Source: Styela clava (lineage: Eukaryota; Chordata; Ascidiacea; Stolidobranchia; Styelidae). From it: a stretch of 64,000 nucleotides of DNA. Each line of letters starts with the position of its first letter. Within the stretch, counting starts at the first letter, position 1. Shown one piece after another: positions 23,701-34,900 of this stretch. The translations under genes were made by a program, and so were the position numbers. The DNA is taken from contig NC_135263.1 in the NCBI RefSeq assembly GCF_964204865.1, forward strand, positions 18,831,426-18,895,425, read 5' to 3'. The notes under the pieces are model-generated. The model was not told the DNA's origin. It did no database searches and saw only the letters and a program-made list of their open reading frames with translations.

Positions 23701-24852
23701 TATCGGGATGTCAGCAGACGGAGTTCAATGACTTCTAACTACATGCACTATGTTATGCCTGAATATGTTCTGTCATTCACTATACATTTGCTCGCCAATG
23801 ATCCCGACATTCCACTGAAAGAGGAAATCCCTAAACCCATTCTTTCCAGACTTAAAGAATCTCTCAATTTCATGTTAGAACCACTGCTAACCAGAGACAA
23901 CCCAGAAAGTTTCGGTTTCATAAAGCGTTTGGCTGAATTGGTCAAACGTACAAAATTTCAGGATGATTCTGACAATACTTTTCGAAACAAAACAATGTAT
24001 CGAGTATGTGATCTTGTCTTGCAGTCTGTTTTGATAAAATCGGCACAATATGCTATTGGTATCGTTGAACCTCCAGATGATGCAATGAAAAAATTTCTAC
24101 CGGCTCGATTGTACACAAAGCTAACGTCTTCTGAAAATCCAACCAATTACCTTCCAGAAGCATTTCAGATTGAGGCCAAGCTTGTTCCAACACGTAAAGC
24201 AACATCTGGTGAAAGTAAAAGTAAATCGAATGCAGCTAAAAAATCAGCAAAAGTACCTCTTAAAATTGTTGCTGTTACTAAAGTTGCTGTAACTAGCCCA
24301 ACAAAAAATAGGAATGCGGTACAACATTCATCAAGTTCAACAAGTAAATCTTTGACGACGTCTTCCAGTGATTCACAAAGAAGAGGGTCAAAGAGAAAAG
24401 TAAAACATCAAGATGAGGATTATTTAAGTTCAGATGAAGAAAGCCTTGCAACAAAAAAGACTAAGTTGATGCAAGCCAGAAAAACACCTAAAAAAGATCA
24501 AAAATCTACTAAGTCGAAGGAAAACCAGCCTATCGTAGAGCCGTCACTGGAGGTTTCGTCTCCATCTCAAAAAACACTTTCTACACCATCAGAGGATTCA
24601 TCGATGTTATCATCTCCAAATTCATCGGTGACAGACTCCCCTAGGCCAAAACGAGCATCTGCTGGTAGTAAGATGTTTGATTACCTGAGATCCACTAAGC
24701 GTACACCAACAAAAGTACAAAAAAGTTCAGAAACAAAGAAATTAACTGTAAATGGCATTGCCGACTCCAAATCCAAAAAGAATTTAGTTGTTGTATTGTC
24801 AGAAGAAACATCGGATGCCAGGAGGCCCTCGAGAAATCGTAAAATTAAATAA
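20782..24852 (+). CDS. PDS5: PDS5 sister chromatid cohesion factor
   Basis: A 1356-aa HEAT-repeat protein homologous to PDS5A/B, which binds cohesin in the nucleus and controls its loading, release and acetylation together with WAPL and sororin-like factors. Recognisable family blocks are LHAPENPFPGDKLKDIF at residues 84-100, VRLLSRMFSEKDS, LWNSFLLRFNDI, the stretch ERLLDKKHKVRETAIRAVAD, and STLRLL near residue 853. Residues from about 1145 to the end are a Lys/Ser/Thr-rich low-complexity tail with basic clusters (RRGSKRKVKH, KKTK) typical of PDS5 C termini. The length is close to vertebrate PDS5A (about 1337 aa). The ATG at 20782 gives a start consistent with the family. The ORF is uninterrupted over 4,071 bp, although PDS5 genes usually have many introns; whether this reflects intron loss or an old retrocopy is unresolved. 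DIS3L2 follows 1.2 kb downstream on the same strand. Confidence 0.93.
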   Translation: MELSGIRFPPGSKSISADMNPSEILKSLKRCCKFFSQLEQDQDEEKKIYLPFCRYISESDLVHEITDANARIHLGCIFADIFRLHAPENPFPGDKLKDIFLFLNEQLSHLRDVKSTLFSKAYHILENVATVKSYNSCLELDNESADEVFCGLFKIFFSIVNSSHDDQLKAHMLDIMTCIVSESGSVSQRLFDNVFECLLEKTKKMNPSAYELARELLRKTAHNVEGVIMLFFQNILLGDHQDSNRLSRSWPQLITELYKIAPTLLVNTIPQIEMKLRTDNVPERLQVVRLLSRMFSEKDSSLSSQHTALWNSFLLRFNDIDPQIRAVCVNFCSDMVINHGTDDAKGREVLSKLVELLKLRRHDTEEGVRIAVVTTIRGIAMNDLRLVTDELLDFLRERLLDKKHKVRETAIRAVADIYKKFSASTKSPLIYQRKLGIFRSQLLRVYYTQNLDDCILLERILVSSLVQYSLPDEERMKQLFQLYCTADNHAVKALVEMFKKQKILKEALKDILNSLSLKDSEQRNKKLWPKILTLSSHLQSPMQAREHIKKFVAIVLDDAKIRQWLEYITAEQYTCQKVALAVRDILKKLDTDGVTKVVRGTVQQLLERVVLVTVLIDAPSMLTLTKLARDLLDGISDIENFESYSVKERGVDLLHVLAKHDPNLFADSECLEIFLSMLRGKDEFAVEKALLVLLNTCPIIEEKFTTIRTILLPELKAIAKTGTPKQAKYAVRCINLMTSVREAPLMQVFQQCKEMASEDTAHGLNLRTLLTTLGCIAECLPKQAGKELKGFIATVVVKKIIMKTKAKSSRKKKELKWLEKSEISDETATKLVAMKCMVRWLCGLNSNELDCCGSTLRLLQHMMHNDGDLMKCGQISKPDMAHLRLKAAFCVLRIARCDGYKDLISPSVFLELAILLMDDLREVRQQFLAKLHQALFKFQIHISFMSLFCVISQEKVKEHRDHGTALYIQLVKRYRDVSRRSSMTSNYMHYVMPEYVLSFTIHLLANDPDIPLKEEIPKPILSRLKESLNFMLEPLLTRDNPESFGFIKRLAELVKRTKFQDDSDNTFRNKTMYRVCDLVLQSVLIKSAQYAIGIVEPPDDAMKKFLPARLYTKLTSSENPTNYLPEAFQIEAKLVPTRKATSGESKSKSNAAKKSAKVPLKIVAVTKVAVTSPTKNRNAVQHSSSSTSKSLTTSSSDSQRRGSKRKVKHQDEDYLSSDEESLATKKTKLMQARKTPKKDQKSTKSKENQPIVEPSLEVSSPSQKTLSTPSEDSSMLSSPNSSVTDSPRPKRASAGSKMFDYLRSTKRTPTKVQKSSETKKLTVNGIADSKSKKNLVVVLSEETSDARRPSRNRKIK

Positions 24853-26033
24853 ACATGTGGGAATATTTTTAATCAATTTGAATAGTACATAACTTTTGAC
24901 TCACATTTTTATAATAATCAACACTAAAGCAGTTGTTTCATGCCATATTTTAATAAATACAATTATGACAATGTTTAAATAACAAAGCATGATTTGATAA
25001 ATTTATCAGTTTTCGTTATGTTATGGTTTCTAGATCTTTTTTACAAGTGTTTTAGAAGGTTTCAACCTGCGTCAAAGTTACAGAACTGTTAATTTATTCC
25101 ACTGGTTGTTAGAGACGGGCATGATAAATTGATTATTTGATTTCAATCTGTTAACAAGATTTTCAGCAATTGCCCATATTGTTTAATAACACTTATAGTT
25201 TTCTTAAGTCAGCAGCAATTTGTTTTAATTTTCTGGATTTCTTTGTTGTAATTTTTCTAGTGCTTTCCATTTAAATATTGTCATTATGATGGAATTGAAT
25301 TTCATTCAATCAAAGTAGCCGCAGTTTGGCTGATTTTATTGTTTAAGTTTTAATTATTTTGTGTGTTTTTAAAATAATTCTTCGTTTTGTTTAAAAAAGG
25401 AATTTAATTATTATTGGGATACAATTAGCAGACATTCATTGGTGAATATTAACAGTGCACTACATCAATATTAATTTGGTGACTCTATTTGTCTGTTCAT
25501 GTTCAGATTTTAAACAAAATACGTATTGGATTGAGTATAGCTCTTGTAATTCAGGTTTAAATTAGGCTTTTGTGGTACATGTTACTTTTTAACCAAAATA
25601 TTTCAACTTTATTTAGTGACATGGCCTGTATTATTTGACATCCATATTCTAAGGACTCCCATCTGAGGCTTTATTAATTAAATGTTTGCTTATGTTCTTT
25701 TTGTACAAGATCATTAATTCGGGTTTTAATTGTTCATAAAATTTTTATTTGTTTGTATTTCAATGTCCAAATGTATTTTGTGAATTTGATTAAAACGGTT
25801 ACAGTTGGAAAACTATTTTGTGCTGAGAATTTCTGCTGATCAAATTGTTATGTTTTTTTGTTTATTTTATATAGATAGGATTGAATAATATAGGGTAGAC
25901 TTATTTAAGTTACGGAGGATATCAGGGAATTTGGAACAGATTTAAACAATTTCGAAAATTTCAATTCATGCTTTTTCCAAAGCTTGTTCAGCGTTTACCT
26001 CTGGTTAATCAACGATTGATATTGACTGTAATA
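24853..26033. other. Intergenic region between PDS5 and DIS3L2
   Basis: 1.18 kb of AT-rich sequence, no gene seen. It contains the PDS5 3' UTR with an AATAAA at 24952-24957 and presumably the DIS3L2 promoter. An upstream in-frame ATG at 25968 precedes the chosen DIS3L2 start. Confidence 0.55.
24952..24957 (+). promoter_or_regulatory. Candidate PDS5 polyadenylation signal AATAAA
   Basis: This AATAAA lies 100 bases after the PDS5 stop codon in an AT-rich context. Position and motif fit a cleavage/polyadenylation signal; the cleavage site itself is not shown by the sequence. Confidence 0.5.
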
Positions 26034-29000
26034 ATGAGTGATGCAAGTAAAAAACAAAACAACACGAAGAGACGCCCACAATCTGGTTATAGAAATAGAA
26101 AAAACTCCAATAAAGATGAAGCACAAGGAAGGCAAAGCCACGCACAACAATCAAGAAACATGCACACAACCCCTAAATCTAATATTTGGCCCAGCAACAA
26201 TCATAGATGTGTATTGTTTTTCCACCAGGATGAAGCTTTGTCATTAACTGACATCAAAACAATCTTGCAGCCTTTGGGCGGACAGATTATCGCAATGCGG
26301 CGCAAAATTTTGTCAAATAATGTTATGTCAACTGTTGAAATGTCAACTGCCGAGCAAGCAGAAAATATTTGGAAAAATCTGAAAGAAAATAAACCGAAAG
26401 GAGTTAACACTGTTGTTCCTGATATGATGCACAAAGTAATTGAAAGGTATGAACCTTACTGGGATGAAGATCGAATAAATAATGGCTTGGAAGATGGTTC
26501 CCTTATTTCTGGTTCATTAAAAATGAATCCAAGACAATATTTTACGTCCTACATTAGTGATGGAAAAAACCCAGACATTTTACTTGATTCTGTTGTTGCC
26601 CGCAATCGGGCTTTATCAGGTGATGTTGTTGCGGTTAAACTTCGTTCTCCGGATAAATGGTTGAATGTCAAGGGTGATAAAGGCGTTGAAGTGGTTTCAG
26701 AGTTCATGAGTAATCTGTCAGTATCTAGTGATAAACCCGTTCAAAATAAAAACAGTGGAAAAAAGACAAAGACCGGGGATGTGGTGGGAATTTTGGAAAA
26801 AAGACACGGTCGTGTTTGTGTCGGATTTTTGAAAGATATTAGGAATGATAAAGTATTATTCACTCCAGTAGATCATTGTGTTCCACGTATTTTAATTCCT
26901 ATTGACCAATGTCCACCTGAATTTCTCAAGCGGGGCGGCGATTTTGCTGATAAACTTTTTATGGCTTCAATAGTGAAATGGGATGACAATGACATGTTTG
27001 CACAAGGTGAATTATCAAAATATATTGGAGATCGAGGAGAAATTGAACCGGAAACAACTCGTATTTTACTTGAACATGGTGTGGATCATTCAGCATTTCC
27101 ACAAACTGTGAATGATTCGTTACCGGTGGATTTACCTTGGAAAGTGCCACAGCAAGAATATTCAAATAGAAGAGACTTAACAAAAGAATGTATATTCACC
27201 ATTGATCCTGCCACTGCCAAGGATTTAGATGATGCATTGCATTGCAAAAAGATTGGTGACGATTTGTATGAAGTTGGTGTTCACATTGCTGATGTTAGTC
27301 ATTTTGTAAAGCCCAGAACAGAGGTTGATGAAATTGCAGCCAAACGATGTACGAGCGTATACTTGGTGCAAAGAGTTATACCTATGTTGCCTACTCTCTT
27401 ATGTGAAGAGTTGTGCAGTTTGAATCCAGGAAAAGATCGATTAACTTTCTCAGTAATATGGAAAATGACAAGTGATGGGAAAATTGTTGACGAATGGTTC
27501 GGGAAGACTGTAATTCATTCTTGCATTAAAATGAGTTATGAGCATGCGCAGTCCTTCATTGAAAATCCAGAGAAGGAATTTGATGAAAAGGAATTTCCTG
27601 AGATAAGTGCAAGCTATAATTTGAAAGAGATAAGAACCAAGGTCCTTGATTTACATAAAATAAGTCAGTCGCTCCGAAGTCAAAGATTTGATGATGGTGC
27701 CCTAAGGCTTGATCAGATTAAACTTTCTTATACTCTTGATAAGGAAACTGGAATGCCAAATTCATGTTTTACATATGAATACAAAGCCAGTAATGCGCTC
27801 ATTGAAGAGTTCATGCTTCTTGCCAATATGGCTGTTGCAACAAAGCTACGAAATTCTCTCCCGGATCATGCATTTTTGAGGTGTCATCCTGAACCCAAAG
27901 ATGATATGTTAAAAAACATTGCAACATATTGTAGTGAAAATGGATGGAAACTCGATGTGTCTTCTTCAAAAGCCCTTGCGGATTCACTGAGAGCTGCAGC
28001 TGAAAGTGACGAATTGGCAGATCATTGTATCTTAGGACTCCAAATGCTTGCTATCAAACCACAAGAATTAGCAATTTATTTTTGCACTGGCTGTGTCGAT
28101 GACGAGGAAAAATTTCGACATTATGCTTTGAATGTACCGCTGTATACCCACTTTACATCACCTATCAGAAGGTAAAACTTTAAAATTTGGTTTATTATTT
28201 CTCTGTAACTTTTCTCTAATTTTTATACTTATCATTCACTTAGATATGCTGATGTCATTGTTCATCGACAACTTTCTGCAGCACTTGGTGATACCGGAGA
28301 TATAGAGCTTGCAAGTATGTCTTCCCAGGATCTCCAGGCAAGTGCCAATGTAACAATTTGGATATGCAAATGCAAATATTCTATTTATGGCTATCGGTGT
28401 CTGCGCAAACTTGCTATAAATGAATACAAGAAAATTAGTAGTTAATGAGTAGATATTTAAATCCTTGTCGTATCTTCTATGCTAAATGCAAAATCTTGAC
28501 AAAACACGCTCTTGCGTCAGTGGAATTAGCAACTATTCAAATTTATGAAAGTTGGAATTTAACGTTAAAAATTGATTCTCCAGAAAATCATTTGTTTATT
28601 TACTGAATAACAGAAAAATGTTGGCTAGAGCATGTAATTTGGTTGTCAAGATTTTTTTTAGGTTGTTAATTATAATTTAAATACTGAATTTAATTTGTAT
28701 TTGTAATGAATTACTCTTTATGCTGCAGAAACAAGCTGATGCTTGCAATGTCCGCAAAAGTGAGGCCAAGAGAGTGCAAGACTTGAGTACTCAATTGTTC
28801 TTCTACGCTCTTGTGAAAGGTATTGGATCACTTGAAGCTGAGGCTGTTGTAATGTATGTTTATGATCACTCTTTCGATGTGCTTTCGATCAAATATGGAC
28901 AAGTGCATCGAATTTATTTGGACGCCATGCCTATCGTTGGATCGAAATTAATAAAACTTAACACTGAGATCGAGTTACTGTGGCCATGTGTTAAATCAGA

Positions 29001-29181
29001 GCAATACAAACTAACAAATGATGAAAAGGCACTTAAAAAGAAAGGGAAGCTGAAATTGCCGAAGTATAATGAGACAATCACACAAAAAATTAAAGTATTT
29101 TCAACTGTAGATATTGTGCTTGAACCTAACACAAGAACTTGCCAAGTTTGTGCTTTTCTCAGACGGCCAACAGACGCCTGA
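26034..29181 (+). CDS. DIS3L2: DIS3-like 3'-5' exoribonuclease 2
   Basis: RNase II/RNB-family exonuclease that degrades 3'-uridylated RNAs in the cytoplasm independently of the exosome. Exons: 26034-28171, 28244-28337 and 28729-29181, 2685 nt, 894 aa (human about 885). After a basic N-terminal tail come two cold-shock domains (about residues 55-300) and the RNB domain with the catalytic signature DPATAKDLDDA, whose acidic residues are D391, D397, D399 and D400. The conserved FTSPIRR motif spans the exon 1/2 junction. A C-terminal S1-like region (residues about 770-890) follows. There is no N-terminal PIN domain, which separates it from DIS3. The start at 26034 (MSDASKK) is preferred over in-frame 25968 by family length. 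Exon 2 ends DLQ and joins KQAD exactly as in human, which requires a GC donor (GCAAGT at 28338). The first exon, at 2.1 kb, is unusually long. Confidence 0.93.
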
Positions 29182-30082
29182 ATCAATTATCATTTTTTGT
29201 GCAAATCATTGGTTATAATTAGTATGATAAAGCATAATATGATCCTTTAGATAGTGAAAAGCAAAGTGCATTTTATCATCAGAATCATTTGGCTGATTAT
29301 TTGATTTAAAATATTGACTTTCAAATGAATTTTAGAAGTTTTTTCATTTATAATATGAATATTAAACTGACTGAAATCCCTCAATGGCATGCTCATTTCC
29401 AGTTTTTATATTGGTATCTCAGATAGCAGAAGGGATCGAAGCACACTCCTTGTTTTTAATAGCCTATTCAACTATATTCAATTTCATCTCATTGTGGCCG
29501 TAAGGGAATGTGATATATAACTAACTATTTGAAAAAACAATGAATTTGCTGCAATTTTTATAGTAGTTTAACGAATTATGTTAGATTATTCTAAGTTCAA
29601 TGGCATTTTATTCTTCCAAACCCCAGTTATGGGAACAATCCATGTTGTATTAGATGATCCAAATCATTTCATGGACTTTACTCGCTATGGAATAATCTAA
29701 ATCGTATTCTGATAAACGATATTACAATGCAATGTACATGTACCATTTTATCTCCAGTTCTTGATCTTATTTTATATGGCAGGGGTGGCCAACCTGATTT
29801 CAACCACGATCGACTAAAATCTTCAAGATAGCTTGCGTTGGGTAGTAAGGTCATACACAAAAACGAATGAATACTGAATACCCAGACACGTACCATACAT
29901 ACGCTCTGTGGGCTCTTCATTTTTAATGAAATTGCCCCCAAAATATCTATTTTTTATGTTCCATTTATTTTGATTATGTAATTGTACCTGGAGTAAATGT
30001 CTCATCATTTATTCAAATCATATAATTCTGATCTAAGTTCAGCATGTGCAATATCAAGAAGTATTTCCTTAGAGATCTAGAG

Positions 30083-30628
30083 CCGGGGTCGGCAACCTTC
30101 TGTCGCTCGCAGGCCAAAATTAAGGGTTGCAATTGCAAGACTTGGTGGGCCGCACGTATTTTTGGAAGGTTAAATACTGACGAATAGCAACTTTTTCACA
30201 CGGAGCAGAAGTTGAAATTGAGAAGAAGACCATGACCACTCGTGAACTCAACTTCGTCTTACTAAAAGAAAAAAATTTACAAATGACATTTAATGTGACA
30301 CTTTTTTGTTGCATCACACTCAATAGCTTTTCGACATCAGGTGGTATGATGGATGAAGCCAAGAGTAAATAAAACGTTTTCTAAATGGGCATCACTAATC
30401 CGAGTTCCCCGTTCTTTGTAATGTCCATTTTTGGGAATGATTGTTCCCACACATATGTACTTCGAAACATCAATGTGAATTTTGTTCGCATGGTTTGTCA
30501 AATTTGAATAAAGTTTTCTTCAATATGATACTTTTGATATATATAAATCGGCGCTTTGTGGCTATAATTCAGTGGGGCATTGCGGGCCAGGTTGTTTTAC
30601 TTCGCGGGCCGTATGTTGCCGACCCTTG
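30083..30628. mobile_element. hAT-like MITE (GGGTCGGCAACCT family), copy 1
   Basis: The left end is CCGGGGTCGGCAACCTTCTG and the right end reads GCGGGCCGTATGTTGCCGAC then CCTTG, inverted termini of the widespread GGTCGGCAA type. Flanks ATCTAGAG (30075-30082) and ATCTAGCT (30629-30636) agree at 6 of 8 positions, a probable decayed 8-bp target duplication. No coding content. Confidence 0.7.
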
Positions 30629-31037
30629 ATCTAGCTAGAGGTTCTCATCAGCCATCTACAATAATGGCAGCTAGAAACTCCCAGTAGTCCCCATGGTCCA
30701 GTGTGAACATGTATCGCAGAGATTCGGAGCCAGTATTCACATGCCAGATCTAGAGACTGAATAATACCTACAGAATAAAGTTGTCCGAAAAGCATTTTTA
30801 TTCAAGCTGAACCAAGTCTCGACAGTGATGAGCTTATTTTACAAACACTATAACACTGGGAGGGGACGAATTATTCCTACACTGCTTTATCCAACCATTA
30901 CAATTGACTTTCAAAACCAGTTTCTGTGTAGCGATTTTTCTTAAAATTCACTTCAGAGTGGATGGGGAGACTTCTTGCTGATAATCATTTGGTCTACAAT
31001 TCTGGGTAAAACTAAATTATAATCATGCCCTCTGCAC

Positions 31038-31450
31038 CAAGGGTCGGCAACCTTTTGTCGCTCGTGGGCTAAAATTAAAGGTTGCAAGTCATTGGCGGGC
31101 CGCACATATCTTTAGAAAGTTAAAAATCGAATGGATGACAGATGAATCACATTTGATCACACAGATCAAAAGTTAAATTTTAAGCAGCGCGTGAAGACTG
31201 ACCATTTGAATATTTTTTGCGCCATTAAACCATTTGCACTTAGCAACAACTTTTCTGCGTTTTGTTGCCATTTGTCTAAATTATAATAAAAATATAGGCT
31301 CATTAAACGAGTAATTGTGAATTATATTCTTGTCACATTAGAATAGAATTTAGTCTACACGATAATCGACAAAACATCTATAATTTCTTCTAATTCAGCT
31401 ATAATGCAGTGAAGCGTCGCGGGCCGGATGCCATAGGTTGCTGACCCCCA
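31038..31450. mobile_element. hAT-like MITE (GGGTCGGCAACCT family), copy 2
   Basis: The left end is CAAGGGTCGGCAACCTTTTG and the right end GCGGGCCGGATGCCATAGGT, then TGCTGACCCCCA. Flanks CTCTGCAC and CTCTACAC agree at 7 of 8 positions, supporting an 8-bp duplication. It is about 0.4 kb from copy 1 in the same orientation, but the two differ internally. Confidence 0.7.
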
Positions 31451-31949
31451 CTCTACACAAATATAACACTTTCAACTACAACGTTTCGGGTATCCGCACT
31501 TCATTTCCTAGCTTAAGATGGCCTTATCCTACATAAATCTGATACTATCTCTGATACCACAAGTAACTCAATAGAATTCAGAAATTTTTTATCAGTCATG
31601 ATTAATGGTAAAATAACATAAGTTGTCGCAAGAATGTGAGTTGAATTTGGCAATAAAATCAGACAGTCATCAAATTTATGAAAGAAAGTTAGTAATCATA
31701 CTCATTGCTCAGTGATAAATTAATATATACTGTTAGAAAATCTAAAAATGTCTTCCAATTATATTTCTACCATATTGCATAGAATAAATTAAAAAAAAGA
31801 ACCAAATGACAGCATTTACAACTTGATTGTTGGTCAGCTGAATGAGGCAGATATTATAATTATATAAAAATAAATTGAAATGACACTAATGCTGCACAAA
31901 TTTAACATGAATTACAAAAAAACATGAACACAATTTTTATATGTACGTT

Positions 31950-34900
31950 TTATAGTTTTGATTTTGTTCCCTCCAGAATATCTCTGCCTTTCAATAAATA
32001 GGGCCGCAACTGATTGTAGAAACCCTCATTTACCTGAAACAAGACAAGTTTTAATTAGCAATATTGACAAAAGAGGTGTGAAAAAAGTTATGCAAAATAT
32101 TCTAAAAAGCTTCGTGAACAAGATCATACAAATAGAATTTGAAGAGGTCATGTTTTACCTGAACTTACAAATTCACGAACCATGCCATGTATTATCTACA
32201 TATGCAGTGTTGGACTAAATTTGAACTATGAATCCCACTGCACAACAAAAAAATCAACGCCCCACTTGAGACTAAACTCACAATTCTTAGTCATGTTTGC
32301 AGCATTCCCCACGGATTTGTTTTAATGGCTGACAGAAACCAAACCATAGAAATATTAGGTATACCATAAAGGAAAATAATATTTCAAGATCCAACAAAAT
32401 TTATTTGCTGTAAATACAGAAACCAAACCATAGAAATATTAAGTATACCATAAAGGAAAATAATATTTCAAGATCCAACAAAATTTATTTGCTGTAAATC
32501 TTAAAATGGAAAGAACAATGGAATATAATGCTGTGGTAAGCGCAGACCCATATAACCTTTGAATGCTATTTACACACAACTACTCTATATATTATTACCT
32601 CAGTTTTGTTCCTTGGTGCTCGCTTAGCATTCTCATATAATCTTTCATAAGCATTTCCATCATAAGTGCCGATACATGTCATTAATGTTTTGTCTGTGAA
32701 ATCGAATGCGTCCACAAGGCCAAGAGCATACTTACGAATTCGAGACAGTGATGACAATTCTGCTTCTGTTGCCAATCTTGCTTGCTTGGCACTCAGGTAT
32801 TTATCCTGCGATAAAAAATAACATCATGAATTTACAGAAAACAAATTTATTAATCTGCTGTTTTGAAATAACCTCTACAGACTGTGACAGAGAGAGAACG
32901 AGAGATATTTATTATTTCCTCAACCAGGAAACAAGCAATGGTACAGTAAAATATATAAAAATATGCAAGTCAATTCGGTATAGACTGGAGGGAGCGATAA
33001 GGTCATCATAGTCAGTTCCCCCCCAATTCACATCAGTCAATCGACCAGGCTTGGACCTGTGCATGCCCGATATATGTACCAACCCAAACAGCCACGGCAA
33101 TGATATCTCACAGTGAAATTAATGGTCGGCCAATTTGATAGGGAACCTAAATATATTCAAATCTTCTATGTGGAGTTCGAAAGTTTTGTTCTACTTTATT
33201 TTATCCACACGTTGAATCATATAAACTTTGAAAATTTGGTATAGGTCACCTGAAAGTATTAGTGCTCTAGCAAGCTTGCTTCTCCCCATAACACTAGTAA
33301 TCAATGAACCAGACACATAATTTTGAATAATGTGAGGGTGAATGAAGTTGATTGTGGCTCACTGTCAACCATACCCAGCCATATGGAATATTAACTGGTT
33401 AGCCGTCATATACCATACATGATTAATGGCATTAAACCCTGAATTAAGCTGCCATATTAACTCTTTCTAAAATAAATATGGAAATCTTGCCATTTCATCC
33501 AAGTTAGTATGGTAGTTATAGACCAGGGCTACTCAACTATTTTTACCAAAAATTCCTTGAACGCACACTTCGTTGGCTGACTAATGATTATTGGCTAATC
33601 AAGATTGCGCTATTCGCATTGTTTATTATGACGTTACAGTTCGTTCCATATATATAGTCAGGTGCAAATTATAAAATAAATTTTAAAAGTATAAAAGTCA
33701 TTTAAAAAGAGAAAACCTCATTTTAGGCCCTGCTATAGACTACTCATTAAAAATACTATACACTTGAGACAGACCCTCAATAAATCTGCCATATTCTCAT
33801 TGATGGTATGAAGCCCAAACAATGAACACAATTCTCCCATTTTTCCTTTTGTATCCGCAGAAGCATTCATGTTCTGAATAACTTGCAGAAAACTGGAAAA
33901 GATGTAGTACTCCAAATGTGCCTGTCGACAAAAAAAATAGCATTTGAAACGCTGTGAATATTTCAAAATTATTTTTTCCTAAAAAGTCTACTCCATGAAA
34001 ATGAAGTTTGAACAATCATCCTCCATATGGATCTGATTGACAAACTCCGCCAATTCAAAAACAATATAAGTGATGTTTACCTCGTCTTTAATAATCATGT
34101 TTTATGGATATTTACATCACTTTCAGCAGTAATTGTTTTTGAATATTGAAATGTATTCAGTAATTTTATATCTTGAAACAGGACTATGAAAAACTTATAA
34201 TTACCCTTGCCACGTTGACAAGTTCAACAGATGTTATATTCCATACATCTTGGTAAGACTTCCCTGATTTAGTCAAACTGTCAATTTTTTCTTTAGCTTG
34301 TCTAATCAGAAAACTTGATCTAAAACACAAGAGAGTTTTTGATTTAAATCAAAAGTGGTGAGAGGCGATTGCAAGAGCATTACCCCAACATTTAGCATGG
34401 TTCTTCTCAGAAATAAAAAGCCGAACTTTGGTTCCAAATTATGATATCTTCATTTACGTTACATTATTTTTTTTCAAGTTGTGAAGACATAATAGACCAA
34501 TGAAGCTCTTTCAACCTTTGTTTGAAAAACACAGGATCAGACAACTTATGGTCATGGAGGACCACAGTTCTCATTTACTACGGAATATCAATTAACCAGT
34601 GAGTATATATCTCTCATTCATTTACGGAATATTAACTAACCCTGTCAGTATATATCTCTCAATAAAACTTGGCACAAAATATTTTAGTATGAAGAAAATA
34701 GATTAAACGAAAAATAATGTAAATTGGTTGACTGCCAAGAGAAATCGACCTCATGAAAAAATGAATGGCAGTTTAGAAATCAGCTGCCTAAGTTAAGAAA
34801 AAATGAGCATTCATATTGGTTCAGTATCATAACCATTGGAAAATGAAAAAAAAATACTACCTATGCTTTAAACACTGAAGAAGTGTATCATGATTTGTTA

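Larger units (their letters stand above)
29182..31949. other. Tail-to-tail intergenic region DIS3L2/ACOX1
   Basis: No gene is seen. Two hAT-like MITEs lie here (30083-30628 and 31038-31450). A single-ended hAT-like start, CAGGGGTGGCCAACCT, is at 29783 with no partner end found, so it is a probable truncated copy. The remainder is AT-rich without recognisable structure. Confidence 0.55.

Noticed and set aside
25968-26033. In-frame upstream start for DIS3L2 adding 22 residues
   Set aside because: The hydrophobic, arginine-containing extension has no counterpart in the family, and starting at 26034 gives 894 aa, close to the human length. A mitochondrial or signal leader is not expected for DIS3L2.
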